Shown: positions 34,145 to 44,630 of the stretch, one piece after another
How positions within the stretch are numbered: position 1 is the stretch's first letter
Layout of the letters: every line of letters starts with the position of its first letter
Assembly: GCA_947646735.1 (NCBI GenBank)
Contig: CANTFK010000174.1
Coordinates: 1-64,000 of the forward strand
Length of the DNA: 64,000 nt
Direction: 5' to 3'
DNA from: Peronospora farinosa
Lineage: Eukaryota; Oomycota; Peronosporomycetes; Peronosporales; Peronosporaceae
Made by a program: the position numbers and the translations under genes
The notes under the pieces: generated by a model
Told to the model about the DNA's origin: nothing
The model's input: the letters and a program-made list of their open reading frames with translations, nothing else
Database searches by the model: none

Positions 34145-36187
34145 TCACAATCTTCTACCCACGAGTCCCTTCTCCTTGAGTCCTTTCTTCCTCTCAAATA
34201 CTTCCAGCAGCATCATGGCGATCGCCTTCGTGAATTCGTCGTTTTTCTCACTGGCCATCATTTCTGATTGCTTGAGCATTCTTTCCACATCGGGACCGTA
34301 GTGTCTGTACAGCTGATAAGCAAGCTCAACGTCGTCTTTGCGGCTTCTGACACTGTTCAATTCTATGACATATAAGGCCCAAGATTCGAATTCCGGACTC
34401 TCAAATATCGCATCTCCCTTCTTCTTTAGTTCCAGAAAATTGAAAACGTCGTCCGAAGTTCGTTGTGCAATATGCCACTCGCTACGCTCCCATTTTCCGG
34501 CAATTTCCTTGGTACTCTCGACAGTTTTGGCTGTGGCGACCAACTTGGCTAGACCTTCACTGCTAAATCGATTCTTCAGCACTGCATATATAACCGTTGC
34601 GGTCTCACTTTGATCTTTTGGTTGTTTTTGCTTTTCCAAGAAAGTTACATACGCAACCCACGCGTCCCAATCTTTAGTTCCAAGCATCTCTTCGCCGTTA
34701 TGTTGGACCTTCAGAAGATCAAGTACATCACCGACACTTTTCCCATTCTTCCTCCACTTCTTCGCCTGTGGATACTCCTGTAGGCGCACCCAAGATTGAT
34801 GCTTCTCTTGCATATGTAGCAGGGTCCGCCGAATCCTCGCATTAGTGTCATCGACCTTTGCCGCAGCAAGAATCGAATCTAGCTTATTGCCACCCGCAGC
34901 AAGAATCGAGTCTAGCTTTTTGTCACCCACTTGCTTCCTCATCGCCAAAATTAACACTTCATATGGATCCGGTCCAAGCATTTCAACGTAATTGATCCAC
35001 GTGCTCAGCATCGGATTTCTCAAAAGCGTATCTGGATGTTCTTTGTTGAGTTCAAGGAGCTCATAGCTGCGGATCACGTCTATGCCTCTCTCCTGCCAGA
35101 TCTTCAGCTGATGCTTCGCCAATCTATTTGCCTTACTCCTGGTCTTCTTATTAGCTTTCGCCACAACAAGCAGTTCTACTAGCTTTTTGTCATTGTAGCG
35201 CTTCGTAAATTGCGTGACAAACTCCTCGTATGGGTTTTCCTTCATCTCTCTCAATTGATGAAACCATATGTCCAAAGAGGTACCTAGTAAAACTTCACTC
35301 TCATCTCTGCCAATAGTTAGCAGGTCCATGATTTTGCCCTCCTTACCATCTGAAACCCACTTGCTCAGCAGAACGATTTCCAATTTGTCGGTAATCTTTT
35401 TCGTATCTGAATCTTTTCTTCCGGCCGCTAGCATGCTTATCACATCGTCCTCCCCGTATATACTTAGAAGCGTTGAAACCTTAGTTTCTTCAGCCCAATC
35501 GGCTCCTCCCACTGATTTCAGTTTGGACAATTTATCCACAAGTTTAGACCACGTCGTATATTGGTCACTCTTGAACAGGTTTCCCTCCTTTTTGTAAAAT
35601 TCGATCTGGTCACCCATTAAAATCTTAAACCTGTTTCTTAAATGTTTGTGAATGACGCGAGCCCCTGAGTTAACCGTCTTCTCGACCGCTTTACCGACCG
35701 TTGCTGCTGGATCGTGAACTTTGGCTGGAACGCTAGGGATGACACCAGCCTCGATCGATTCTTCGACCTTTGCTGCTGGATTGTGGTTTGTGCCGGAATC
35801 TCCAGGAATGACATCAGATTTTCCAGCTTCGCCAACCTTTGCTGGTAAACCTTGGTCTATGGCGGCGGATACTCCAGAGGTGACACCACCCTCGACCGAG
35901 TCGATGGCGCCTGCTAAACCTTGGTCTACGGCGGAGCCTAAGTTGCCACCTCTGTCTTCGTTCTCGTCGTCCATGCTCTCCGTCGCATCCGAGTTTTTTC
36001 TCAAATACCGCTTCACTCGCGCATCGCTTTGGCCGACGACACCAAGTGGTTGTTTCAGAGCAGCAGAACCAGCAAAAATGGTCTTTGGCTCGACAGTGCT
36101 TGGACTAGCACTGACGCATGTCAGCGCTGCTAGCACTATGTACCACTGCAAACGCTTTGGCAGGTTTGGGTTGGGGTTGGCGATCAT
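34145..36187 (-). CDS. RxLR-type secreted effector with tandem LWY-like modules
   Basis: Single-exon 680-aa protein. A basic N terminus precedes a hydrophobic signal-peptide core (LQWYIVLAALTCVSAS, about 14-28). RYLR at 60-63 and an acidic DENEDR at 74-79 form the RxLR-dEER host-targeting signature. Residues ~80-180 are Gly/Ala/Val-rich, with imperfect AKVxE/AIDQGL repeats. From ~190 on come tandem helical modules of about 90 residues, each with a W-containing helix and a following Y/L block (TTWSKLVDKL, STWINYVEML, DAWVAYVTFL, ESWALYVIEL), the LWY/WY fold of Peronosporales effectors that act inside plant cells. A short duplication (KLDSILAA twice) occurs near 34,860-34,925. The gene sits alone in gene-sparse DNA, as such effectors usually do. 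Confidence 0.85.
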   Translation of the reverse strand: MIANPNPNLPKRLQWYIVLAALTCVSASPSTVEPKTIFAGSAALKQPLGVVGQSDARVKRYLRKNSDATESMDDENEDRGGNLGSAVDQGLAGAIDSVEGGVTSGVSAAIDQGLPAKVGEAGKSDVIPGDSGTNHNPAAKVEESIEAGVIPSVPAKVHDPAATVGKAVEKTVNSGARVIHKHLRNRFKILMGDQIEFYKKEGNLFKSDQYTTWSKLVDKLSKLKSVGGADWAEETKVSTLLSIYGEDDVISMLAAGRKDSDTKKITDKLEIVLLSKWVSDGKEGKIMDLLTIGRDESEVLLGTSLDIWFHQLREMKENPYEEFVTQFTKRYNDKKLVELLVVAKANKKTRSKANRLAKHQLKIWQERGIDVIRSYELLELNKEHPDTLLRNPMLSTWINYVEMLGPDPYEVLILAMRKQVGDKKLDSILAAGGNKLDSILAAAKVDDTNARIRRTLLHMQEKHQSWVRLQEYPQAKKWRKNGKSVGDVLDLLKVQHNGEEMLGTKDWDAWVAYVTFLEKQKQPKDQSETATVIYAVLKNRFSSEGLAKLVATAKTVESTKEIAGKWERSEWHIAQRTSDDVFNFLELKKKGDAIFESPEFESWALYVIELNSVRSRKDDVELAYQLYRHYGPDVERMLKQSEMMASEKNDEFTKAIAMMLLEVFERKKGLKEKGLVGRRL

Positions 36188-36227
36188 ACTTGAAAATATC
36201 TTGATGGAGTTCTGAGGGTTTGGAAGC

Positions 36228-36244
36228 GGATAGCCAAGTGAGAA
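36228..36244 (-). promoter_or_regulatory. Possible initiator upstream of the RxLR effector
   Basis: On the minus strand TTCTCACTTGGC lies about 45 bp before the effector ATG and matches the oomycete initiator core YTCAYTYY at most positions. The distance is typical of oomycete start sites. Inferred from sequence only. Confidence 0.4.
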
Positions 36245-36889
36245 CGAACAATTACATTAGCTTTTCTACAGTAACATCGACTGGTCGGCACATAAAACAT
36301 ATTGACAGCTCTTCCAGAACAGCTGAATGCATTGTAAAGAAACGAAAGTGTAGTTGATAAAGTGGTCTAGCGACTGACAGGACAAAATTTCCGAGACATG
36401 TGTTGACAGCTTAACGCTTCTTCTACACATGCTCTACATATGCTTCATATAAGTAAAGAGACTATAACAAACGTTATAAGCGCAGGTTTACTGATAATCC
36501 GTGTTTGACGTTTTGGACGGGGAGTTACGAAAGAGTCGGTGTGTAGACGACGTAGGATGAGGACGAGTACCTTGACTAGTATATAGCCCACACTTTGAAC
36601 CGCATGTTCATTAAGCTGACTCGCCACACATAGATTAAGGTCCACTGTGACACTTGACAAATTCGGCTCCCCTGCTTTGCGGTCTCCCATCATTGGAGGG
36701 GTTCATACAATTCGACAATGAATGTAAAGATAGACGCGAGTGCAAGGCATTTATCTAACTTTAGCTTTGCTAAGTGAATGCAATAGCAAACAATGTGAAG
36801 CAGCTCGGCTAGAGCCGTCACTACTTGCTGGTTGTTCATGTCAGAAGTCGTAGTTGAAGCGCATGTATTGCGTTCACAATATGTATCAT
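36245..36889. other. Intergenic, no gene recognised
   Basis: Effector promoter side plus ~500 bp without a supportable frame or repeat. Confidence 0.45.
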
Positions 36890-38641
36890 TCATTATACTG
36901 ATGTAGAGATGATGAGATGAGACGGTGAGGTATATTTAAGTACGCGTACGACCCATTATATCCTGTCGACAGGTAACAGAGTTACCGTGGCGACTTCTAC
37001 TTTAAGTACTAGGTATAACTAGTCCTCGGACAGCCGAGCGTCGTCGCGCAGAGTCTTGTCTCGAGATGATCAGGTTCCGTGGCGTCATAGCGGGTCCCTG
37101 AGGTTCGTAGTTGTCGGCTTGAGAGGCCTCCAGCCAGTGGTTGACATCATGGTCAAGGAATGCCGAAGCCTCCTTGACAACACCTTCCTCAGCGGAAGCG
37201 TGCATTTGAATTGAGGCTCCAGTGTCCATAGCGATATTCGCCAGTCGATCCGCCATTTTGTTGTATGAGCGATAGTGATGTCCCCAGCTGGAGACATCGA
37301 TATCGTCAGCAAGTGCTCTTGCCTCTCGGAAAAGAAGGGCCAGGTGTGGCTTGCGTGGAGGATGGTGCGTCCGAAGCTGCGAAAGCACGAGCGCACTGTC
37401 CCCCACGACATGGAGACGCTAACCTTCGCTTGTCGAAGCCCGCGCACGAGCCCCCAGTATTCAGCGACATTGTTCGTGGTATTTGCAGAACCGTAAGCCA
37501 TGCTCGATACCCACACGACGCATGCTGCGTGCGTCTGAATGTGAAGTTGGACAATGACGGAACCTGCTCCGCCCGGTCCAGGATTTCCTCTTGACCCCCC
37601 GTCGAAGAAGAGCAGGTAGAAAACCCCAGATAGAGTGTCAAGCGGCAGCGCTCGCAAGGGTGGAGGATTGTCAAAGCCGATGAGGGTATCAACAAGCGCC
37701 GACCGTACTCGTGCGAATAGGTATCCGTCTACCCCCATGTCCGACTGATATGTTGAACTTCGAAACCGTGTAACCGCTCGTCGAAATTGTGTCCTTGCTC
37801 TTGCGTCGTGTACTTCCTGTGGCAAAAGTGAGTCTTCCAAGCGGCGGAGACGCTCAGCCCAGATGGAATGTAGTGTCGTAGAAACGAGAAAACGCCAGAG
37901 CTCACGCGTTGATGGAAAAACGGCGTCCTTCGCTCGAGACAAATCTACACTGGGTTCGATAGCGTTTTTAATGGCATTCCATGCAGAACTCGGAATACTC
38001 GGAAGGTCCATGCCAAACACCCAGACGTGAAGGTCCGCCTCCTCCAAATCGCCTAGCTTTCGCCACCGTTCAAGTAGATAACCCCAATGACGCCGAGCGC
38101 TAGGGCAATTCCAGAATACATGACTAGCCATGGCCAGTAAGGATGTCGGACACGCTGGGTCGGGGCAAGATAGATCTTGATTAGCCCAATTCCATAGCGG
38201 GAAGCTGTTACTCTTCAGGCGATAAAGCGTCTGCGCGTTGGTCGGGAAAGAAGCCCGTATTTTACGGATGTCTCTCCACTCGATCAGAGATGTACCTGCT
38301 GCAATCACTTGGAAGTCCGGCTTCTTCACGCGTTCGTCGCAAATGCGTTTGCCTTCATCACTTCGCCTGCGGGAAATGATCTTTTTGAATTTTCGTCGTT
38401 GCGGCCTCCATCTTCGACGGCCAGCCCATAGGTGTACAACACGCGTAAGCGTTGGATGCGCACCAAAGTGGACAGTAATTCCACTGTCCAGACACGCTGC
38501 GGTATCGCAAGCAGCCATAGATGAGACTGTAGCCACCCCACCCGCTATACCCGTGTCGAAGTGCGATACCGATGTACCGTCTCGGTCGAGGAGCCAAGTA
38601 TGATATTGGTGAACCTTTGTCGGGTCATTATACTGATGTAG
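36890..38641 (-). mobile_element. 5'-truncated LINE with 17-bp target-site duplication
   Basis: The 17-bp sequence TCATTATACTGATGTAG occurs at 36,890-36,906 and again at 38,625-38,641, bounding 1,718 bp that encode only the C-terminal part of a LINE ORF. Long TSDs and 5' truncation are hallmarks of target-primed reverse transcription. Read on the minus strand, the element ends near 36,907 with CTCATCTCATCATCT, a short-repeat tail. A fragment of the same family is at 7,215-7,548. Confidence 0.88.
36990..38540 (-). pseudogene. LINE ORF2 C-terminal part: zinc-binding RT tail plus RNase H
   Basis: The main frame 37,085-38,536 starts within truncated RT-tail sequence. It holds the zf-RVT zinc-binding region (LSCPDPACPTSLLAMASHVFWNC, about 38,100-38,170) and an RNase H domain (LLFFDGGSRGNPGPGGAG; NVAEYWGLVRGL). 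The frame shifts near 37,400; the continuing frame 37,002-37,406 completes RNase H (GDSALVLSQL, SYNKMADRLANIAMD). There is no RT catalytic domain, so it is dead on arrival. LINEs with a C-terminal RNase H belong to the I-like groups. Confidence 0.88.
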
Positions 38642-39285
38642 GAAGAAAATACATTATGTGTCTTGCGTGGAAGCAGAGCATGAGTTGCAGAAGATACAGG
38701 GTGTTATACAACGCCATGATATAAGCTGCAAGTTGCTTTGGTGATCTTGTCTCGTCCACCTTGACGCCACTAATGCCGAAGCTGCATTTCTTCATGAGCT
38801 CATGAAAGCGTCGCTCATATAAATCATCGTTGGCAAAAGATGTTGCGCCACACTGTGCGGATGCAATTATTTCGTGCTTCCTTACAAACAAAGAAAGCAG
38901 AAGCGCGCCAAATTTATACAAGGTGGTCCATTAAGAGCTCACCAGAAATCACCCAGATGAGGTGGCCACATACGTCGCCGTGTGAAAAGCGAATGGCACA
39001 TCCTGAGCAGCTTTTGCATCACCAGCTTGTGGACACAACGCAATCGGGTGACGTCTAGCAAGTAGACGCCGGCAGCGTTCATAAATTTTAGGAAACCAGC
39101 ATGAGACAACTTCGAGCCGTAGCGTAGCGAGGGTACTGGTGAACCTACACAATATAAAAAAAACCTGTCAGATGCTATGATAACGTGTCATACCCACACA
39201 ACCCCTAGAGCTGTCACCGCAGACGACATGTCTCGTACAACTACCGGACGAGATGCTAGCGATGCTAGCTTAGGATCTACATGAC
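38642..39285. other. Intergenic, no gene recognised
   Basis: Short frames only, between the LINE and the second copy of the dispersed repeat. Confidence 0.45.
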
Positions 39286-39443
39286 ACATCCTGCTACCAC
39301 GATAGACTCGTCTAACTCTTATTCTCACAAGGCACAGTGTGGCGTAGGTAACAAGTGATAGTGTTCCAGATAATTTATAGAAAAGACACAGGAGTGACGA
39401 GGTACAAAATCCCTGAGTGATCCGGTAAAGTTGGTGCCCACTA
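39286..39443 (+). repeat. Dispersed ~158-bp repeat, copy 2
   Basis: Partner of 30,733-30,890, same strand and same length, with scattered substitutions. It is not flanked by obvious duplications. Confidence 0.8.
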
Positions 39444-39576
39444 CTCATACATAGCAGCTGAATCTGTGCCGATTGGACATGAAGCCTGCAAAGATGGCTA
39501 AATGCTCGTACAAGATGTAAAAGCGTGTTGGTTTTTGGAACGAGCTAATAGTAACACGGGTTCGTTAAGTATCGAA

Positions 39577-40015
39577 TGTTTAACGGGCAGGCCTAAAAGG
39601 GTACGAGGTACCTTAGGCCTGCGCGCCACATCTATGTGACTTACCCTCGTGAATGTGATATTCATAAATGGATTCACATTTGACGGGGATGACGCGTAGT
39701 TGGGACTAGGAGTCATGGTGACGCTTCAGACAGACGTCATCAGCGAGCTTAAATATATTTGAAGCTCGCACAAAACATACGCTTCTAAAGAGTCGCGTAT
39801 TCGATCTTTACATTAGACCAATCAGTATGTATTTATACTTAGAGAATTTCTATAAAATATAAGTCAGTCCTCAATTTACTAATTACCGTCTCTGCGCACG
39901 AGAAGCTGAATAAGCTTCTGCGTGTCGTAAGTGAAGTGCTTCTTAGAATTTCGTTGCGCGGTTCGCTTACAGCGACCGGCAACGATTTGTTCTGTGCTTC
40001 AAGCGCCGACTAACA
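39577..40015 (+). repeat. Probable 5' LTR of gypsy element A
   Basis: The candidate runs from TGTTTAACGGG to CGACTAACA, just upstream of the element A gag. It contains a strong TATA box (TATAAAATAT, 39,851-39,860) followed by TCAGTCCTCAATTT, and near its start a perfect 10-bp inverted repeat (GCAGGCCTAA 39,587-39,596 / TTAGGCCTGC 39,613-39,622). No second LTR copy exists in the window, so the ends are inferred from TG...CA and context only. Confidence 0.4.
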
Positions 40016-40077
40016 CCACCACCGCCGCACGCGGAGGTAAGACAGTCTAACCGATTCCTCACGCTGCTCGAAGGTGT

Positions 40078-40922
40078 GTGATTAACAGAGCTGTAGAGAC
40101 GCTCTCTGACCGGTCTAATAAGTCAAGACCCATTCGGATGGACCCTTTAAAGTTTGATGGGACTGCCCCACATACGATTGTTTACTGGCTTTTTGCCGTC
40201 GAGAGATGCGGTATGTCGCAGCTCATCGAAGACGACACCAGGATTGTGTCGTATGCCATGTCCAACTTGCGTGGCAAAGCGTCAGAGTGGGTAAACTCTG
40301 CACCTATGGCAAACGCTGATGTTTTTCCATCATGGGCGATCTTTACGGCAAAGATTCGCGCCATGTATCATCCGCCTAACAACGAAGTGTTGCTTATGGC
40401 GCGCTTCTTTGGAGCACGACAGGCGAAACGATCTCTGCAAGAGTTTGTGCAGGAGATGCGTTCGCTGTCGGCGTCCATCAATGGGGAACCGATACCAGAG
40501 CGTATCAAGGTAGCCACGTTCATGAATGGACTTAGGCATGGCCCATCGCGTCAGGCCCTTTTCAGAAAGGTGCCAGCGACGATGGAAGAGGCAATTGACA
40601 TTGCCTTAGTTGAGGAGAAATCCTACAACAGCGCCTCGGTGACAGCCTATTACAGGCCCTCAACCGAAAGGTCAGATGCCACTCTATGGAGTTAAGCAAT
40701 GCAGACATAGTCTGCTACAAGTGCGGCAAGCGATCCCATATGATGGCTCGCTGCTATGCCAAAGTAGCTGCTGGTGCTAAGGCAGCCAGCAAAAGGTCTC
40801 CCAACCCGAAGAGAGGTGCGAAAAACCAGCGTGCACGCGCACAGGTTCAGCACCTGCCCAAGATGGGTCGGGAAATGCGGGAGCGCATTAGGGGCGGGAT
40901 GCCCTACTGTTGCGGACTCTGA
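40078..40922 (+). pseudogene. Element A Gag (gypsy)
   Basis: Frame 40,078-40,695 gives the capsid region (PIRMDPLKFDGTAPHTI, RGKASEWVNS, FVQEMRSL, FMNGLRHGPSRQALFRK). A one-base deletion near 40,684 relative to the 1-kb copy moves the zinc knuckle CYKCGKRSHMMARCYA to frame 40,686-40,922. The N terminus is shorter than in the left-edge copy because the sequence before GTGATTAACAGAG is missing. It is better preserved than the copy at 1-860 but still broken. Confidence 0.85.
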
Positions 40923-41634
40923 AGCTACCCCTAAGTTCAGAGTGATCGAACAAATGGGTAGCATAGTCCCTGAGGTACCGAAATGTCGGACCTCAACCCT
41001 TTTGGTCTATAGCGCTCGAGTACGAAGCTATGACCAAGTGATGACTCTTCTCGTTGATTTGAGTGCATTACAATACTTTGTGAAACTCGCGGCTCTGAAA
41101 AAGAGTCCAGCGACTTTTTATGAGTCGGTTTGCGAGGATGGCAAGCGAGAAGAGGCGATCGTTCGCTTAGCGAACGGCGCGCTTATTAAATCGGAGGGAG
41201 TTCAAGTTGAACTCGCCTTCAGTTTCAGTGACTTCTCCTGTAAAGAGAAGTTCACAGTGCTAGGTATGGAGAGTCCGTATGACCTCATCCTAGGCATGCC
41301 TTGGTTGGCTAAACACCAACCATGGATAGACTGGAGTCACTAACTCTATGCAAGACACCGGAAAGGATGTGCTCCTGCGAGAGGCTCATGTGGCTGATGC
41401 TGTGTCCAACACAGTCGAGGGTGCGATGACGGTATGTCAATCGGCACCAGGAACTACCCAGCTCGAAAAGAGAGATGTAGTTGGAAGTGCACTGGCGGAA
41501 AGCCAGGTGACACATATTCCTACCCAGATCAAAAAGACTGGTGTAGTGATTGTGGCGATGACAGGTAGTAATGCGTACAATGGTCCTGCACAGAGCCATG
41601 AGCCTGGTGCTGTTGGAAGGAGTGTGTTGGATAA
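40774..41634 (+). pseudogene. Element A protease, interrupted by element B
   Basis: The protease frame keeps the LVYSARV lead and ILGMPWL block, but the active site reads LLVDLSALQYF where the left-edge copy has LLVDSGASQNL; the loss of the Ser-Gly after the catalytic Asp makes it inactive. A following frame (41,348 onward) runs straight into the LTR of element B at 41,635. The sequence resumes at 49,593 after the GATAA target duplication. Confidence 0.82.
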
Positions 41635-41972
41635 TGTAACGGGGCTAGAACGTACCGTCACTAGCTTACACGTGCGCTTGAGGAAGACTCAAGCCCAAGT
41701 ATTAGGTATTAAGTAAATTTAACTCTGATTTTCATTTTGGTTTTAATTCGTACTAATTACGAAGATTTTAGTCGTAATAAATACGACAGTGTTCCCGCCT
41801 TTCGGGAACCACACAATTTCAGGTTGATTTATCATTGGTCCATATTGGGGACTTTAGGCCCAATAATAAACCAATAATAAATTACCACGCTGTGCCCGCT
41901 ATTCGGGCCCAGCACCTGCCTACATATGTAATTGTTTACTCATATTAATACTATGTAATGTAGCCCATTACA
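41635..41972 (-). repeat. Element B 3' LTR
   Basis: 338 bp, TGTAACGGGG...CCCATTACA on the plus strand; identical to 49,255-49,592 except one base. Confidence 0.97.
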
Positions 41973-41985
41973 TCACCCCCTTCTC

Positions 41986-43449
41986 ATGACAGCGCTCACC
42001 AACCGTGAGCGCTCAACTGTCGAAAACCCTTCGCCTACAAACGAACAAGCAATGTCCGGAGACCCAACACCCAGTCCATCAGCACTCTCAAGGAACGTCA
42101 GCGGGAGTGCATCAACCAACATCATGGCGCGGCAGCTCATACCTTGGTCGCTGTACGACTTGTCCGGAGCTCACGCTCCGGACTCACTGGACATGATGCG
42201 GGACTACTTCCGCCGATTTCGAAAACTGCGCGGGAAAGGTCTTGATGGAATCGAGCATGAAGCTCTACAACGTTCTTGGTGCGCCTTCATCCAACGTTGG
42301 AATCGGATGCTTGAAGATGGTAGCAGCTTTCAGTTATGGCTCGCCAATCGAGAGGAGCTTCGCGCCGATCACTCCATCGGCGCGCTACGCGAATGAGTGT
42401 GTGAGGATGCTTGGAATGAGAACCGTCTCTGCTTCGTCCATGTCAATGAAGGATGCCAATCTTGTGACTCGACTCCACGCCCAACTCATGACGAATGGCG
42501 ACGACACATCGCTGAGTGTCCACTCAGTGATCGCGAACGAAGTTGGATTGCGAAGTATGAGCGAAGTCTGGGCGAACGGAGAAGCGCAGTTATTCGTGGT
42601 GCGCCCCGCTGGCGGCACCACTCGCGACAGCGGAGTCGATCTATGCGGGATCATCAGCGCAGGGCAGCGACACGTTCGCCTGCCCGTCCAGTTGCGCGAT
42701 TCTCGCCTCGCAATCGTGATATGTATTCACCGCGAAATTCTCGATCACGGCATCGATCTCGTTCGCGACATCGTTTGCGTTCGCGACATCGTTCTCGTTC
42801 GCGTCATCGTTCTCGTTTCCGACGACGTGGATCTCCTTATCGCTCTCGTTTGTCACGAGAGCGTTCGCGTGCTCGCCCGCCTTGGAATAGTCCGACTTCG
42901 TGGCTTCATACGACAGAACCACATCTGGAACGTCACGAAGAAGCGAGGAACGTGGTTCCCATGTATCCTGCTCGGGAGGGAATCCAAGCCAACGTACTCG
43001 GTACCTACGCACGGATGGAACCGCACGCTTCTCATGAGCCGACTGCAGTAAAGGTTGTGGGGGGTCCTCGTGATTCACAATGCGGTCTACAATCCAGCGC
43101 ACCTGTCCCTCCGCATCAACAAGCGGAAAAGGGCCCTCGCGGTGGTAGAGCTGGCGTCCTGGTTGCTCAGGACGATGTTGATCAGGCCGTGAATATAGCT
43201 GCCGATGCTCGGCTGGAGGCTGAGGCTGCCAGTGAACGTGCTGCCCAGGCGGAGAAGACTTCGAGTGAGACCCGGCAGTCGAACTGTGAACTGCTCGAGC
43301 GGATAAGGATTCTGGAGCGCCAGATGCTTGGTCAGGTTCAGACGGGATCGAGACCCCGCCCCATGTCATCGGCGCGTCGAGCGCGACGGGAAGGCCGTTC
43401 GACTTACGAACCCCTGAAGCCGGCGTCGGAGCCAAACCGTGAAGCGTAG
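41986..43449 (+). CDS. Antisense ORF of element B: Cys/His cluster plus RS-rich protein
   Basis: On the strand opposite gag-pol, an open frame of 488 codons runs from ATG 41,986, 14 bp inside the 3' LTR, with one internal TGA at 42,394-42,396. Order: disordered start; helical block with MMRDYFRRFRKLRGKG and EALQRSWCAFIQRWNR (to ~42,310); a Cys/His cluster (NRLCFVHVNEGCQSC, then RRHIAECP; ~42,400-42,525); a long RS/RH-dipeptide tract (~42,610-42,910); and a C-terminal coiled coil (AADARLEAEAASERAAQAEK, ILERQML). The first two thirds of its N-terminal half lie outside the sense pol frame; the rest overlaps the chromodomain in antisense. Element C has the same blocks in antisense. The function is unknown; RNA binding or chromatin targeting would be guesses. 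Confidence 0.6.
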
Positions 43450-43542
43450 CCGGACGATATTCCTTCAGCCGCCCGACATAGAATGTCGGGTGGAGTCGCA
43501 GTGAAGAGGGGACGTCGAGTGTATAAGCGTCGCCAATTGCCT
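42641..43542 (-). pseudogene. Element B integrase C-terminal region with chromodomain
   Basis: Frame 42,641-43,435 holds a linker rich in Pro/Gln/His, then a chromodomain: RWIVDRIVNHED, RRYRVRWLGFPPEQDTWEP, SSLLRDVPDVVLSYE. Chromodomains on integrase direct chromovirus insertion to modified chromatin. The aromatic residues of the fold, including the Trp in DTWEP, are present. A frameshift near 43,440-43,560 separates it from the upstream integrase frame. After the chromodomain, Asn/Asp/Glu/Ala repeats (NENDVANANDVANEID) are the antisense reading of the RS tract. Confidence 0.85.
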
Positions 43543-44630
43543 TCAGAACCTTGAATGGACCGATGAAGCGTGGCGCGAGTTTACTCGCGCCCAGATAGTG
43601 ACCGCAGAATCCCTTAAACCTTCCGTAGATAATAATACACGGTCACCTTTCTCAAACTTGCTCATGTTCTTTCTTCCATGTTTGTCAGCGTTCTCCTTCT
43701 GTTGGTCTACAGCAGTTTGTAGTGCGTCGCGTACAAACCGGGTGATGGCTTGACGTTGGAGTATGAATTCCGACACGGCCATGTCATCAATTGGTCGCGC
43801 CGGCTCAATCGGCGCGTAGTTGACAGTAGGGGAACGCTTACCCGAAGACGGGTCAATCAATGTCTGCGCAGTCCATCGAGCTAATGGGGACGCCACGTCT
43901 GATGGCGTCAAAATGGCCGTCTTTGCCTTGGATCGTGTTACTGCATTCGCGCTCAAAATACCGTGAGCTGCACTCGATCCTTGTTTATCACCTTTATCCC
44001 CCCCAGAGTGGAGCCACTAGGTGTTGTGGGTCGCCCCACGGCCAGGACAGTAGGAACACGAGGGTGACGAGCCGAATTCACAAAAAATGGCGTCAACCCT
44101 GTTGACGCGTGTACGGCGTTGTTGAGTGCGAACTCAGCGAGTGGTAAAAATGCACTCCAACTTGTAAATGACGTAGCATAACTCCGAAGAACATCTTCGA
44201 GGACTCGGTTCACGCGCTCGGTCTGCCCATCCGTTTCCGGATGGGCCGCAGTCGACATCAGCAGTTTTGTCCCGAGGAGTTCGAAAAGTGATGTCCAAAA
44301 TGCGGACGTAAATCGCGGATCACGGTCCGAAACAATGTTTTCTGGAAGGCCATGATGACGGAACACCGCGTCGATGAAGTGCGCCGCGGTCTCTACCGCG
44401 GTGACCTTAGCGTGAACAGGCACGAGATGTGTCATCTTGCTGAATCTGTCAACAAAGACCAAGATGCCCGTTCGAGCTTGGCTATCGGGCGCAAGCCCGA
44501 AGATAAAGTCCATCGAAATTGATCTCCAGGCCTCTGCTGCAATTGGCAACGATCGCAAGGGGGTTGTGGCGATGGAGATGGCTTCACACGCTGGCATATT
44601 TCGCACGTTCGGATCCAGTTGCGTACCCAC
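43543..44630 (-). CDS. Element B integrase core and DNA-binding region
   Basis: Frame 43,953-44,630 carries the integrase DDE core: [12 protein letters not shown] (Asp), NIVSDRDPRFTS (Asp) and HPETDGQTERVNRVLED (Glu). Frame 43,543-43,956 continues with the C-terminal part (RFVRDALQTAVDQQKENADKHGR, GDRVLLSTEGL). The two frames are shifted relative to each other near 43,955, and the first overlaps the RT frame near 44,555 at a run of Cs, a single-base shift. All catalytic residues are present. Confidence 0.87.
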
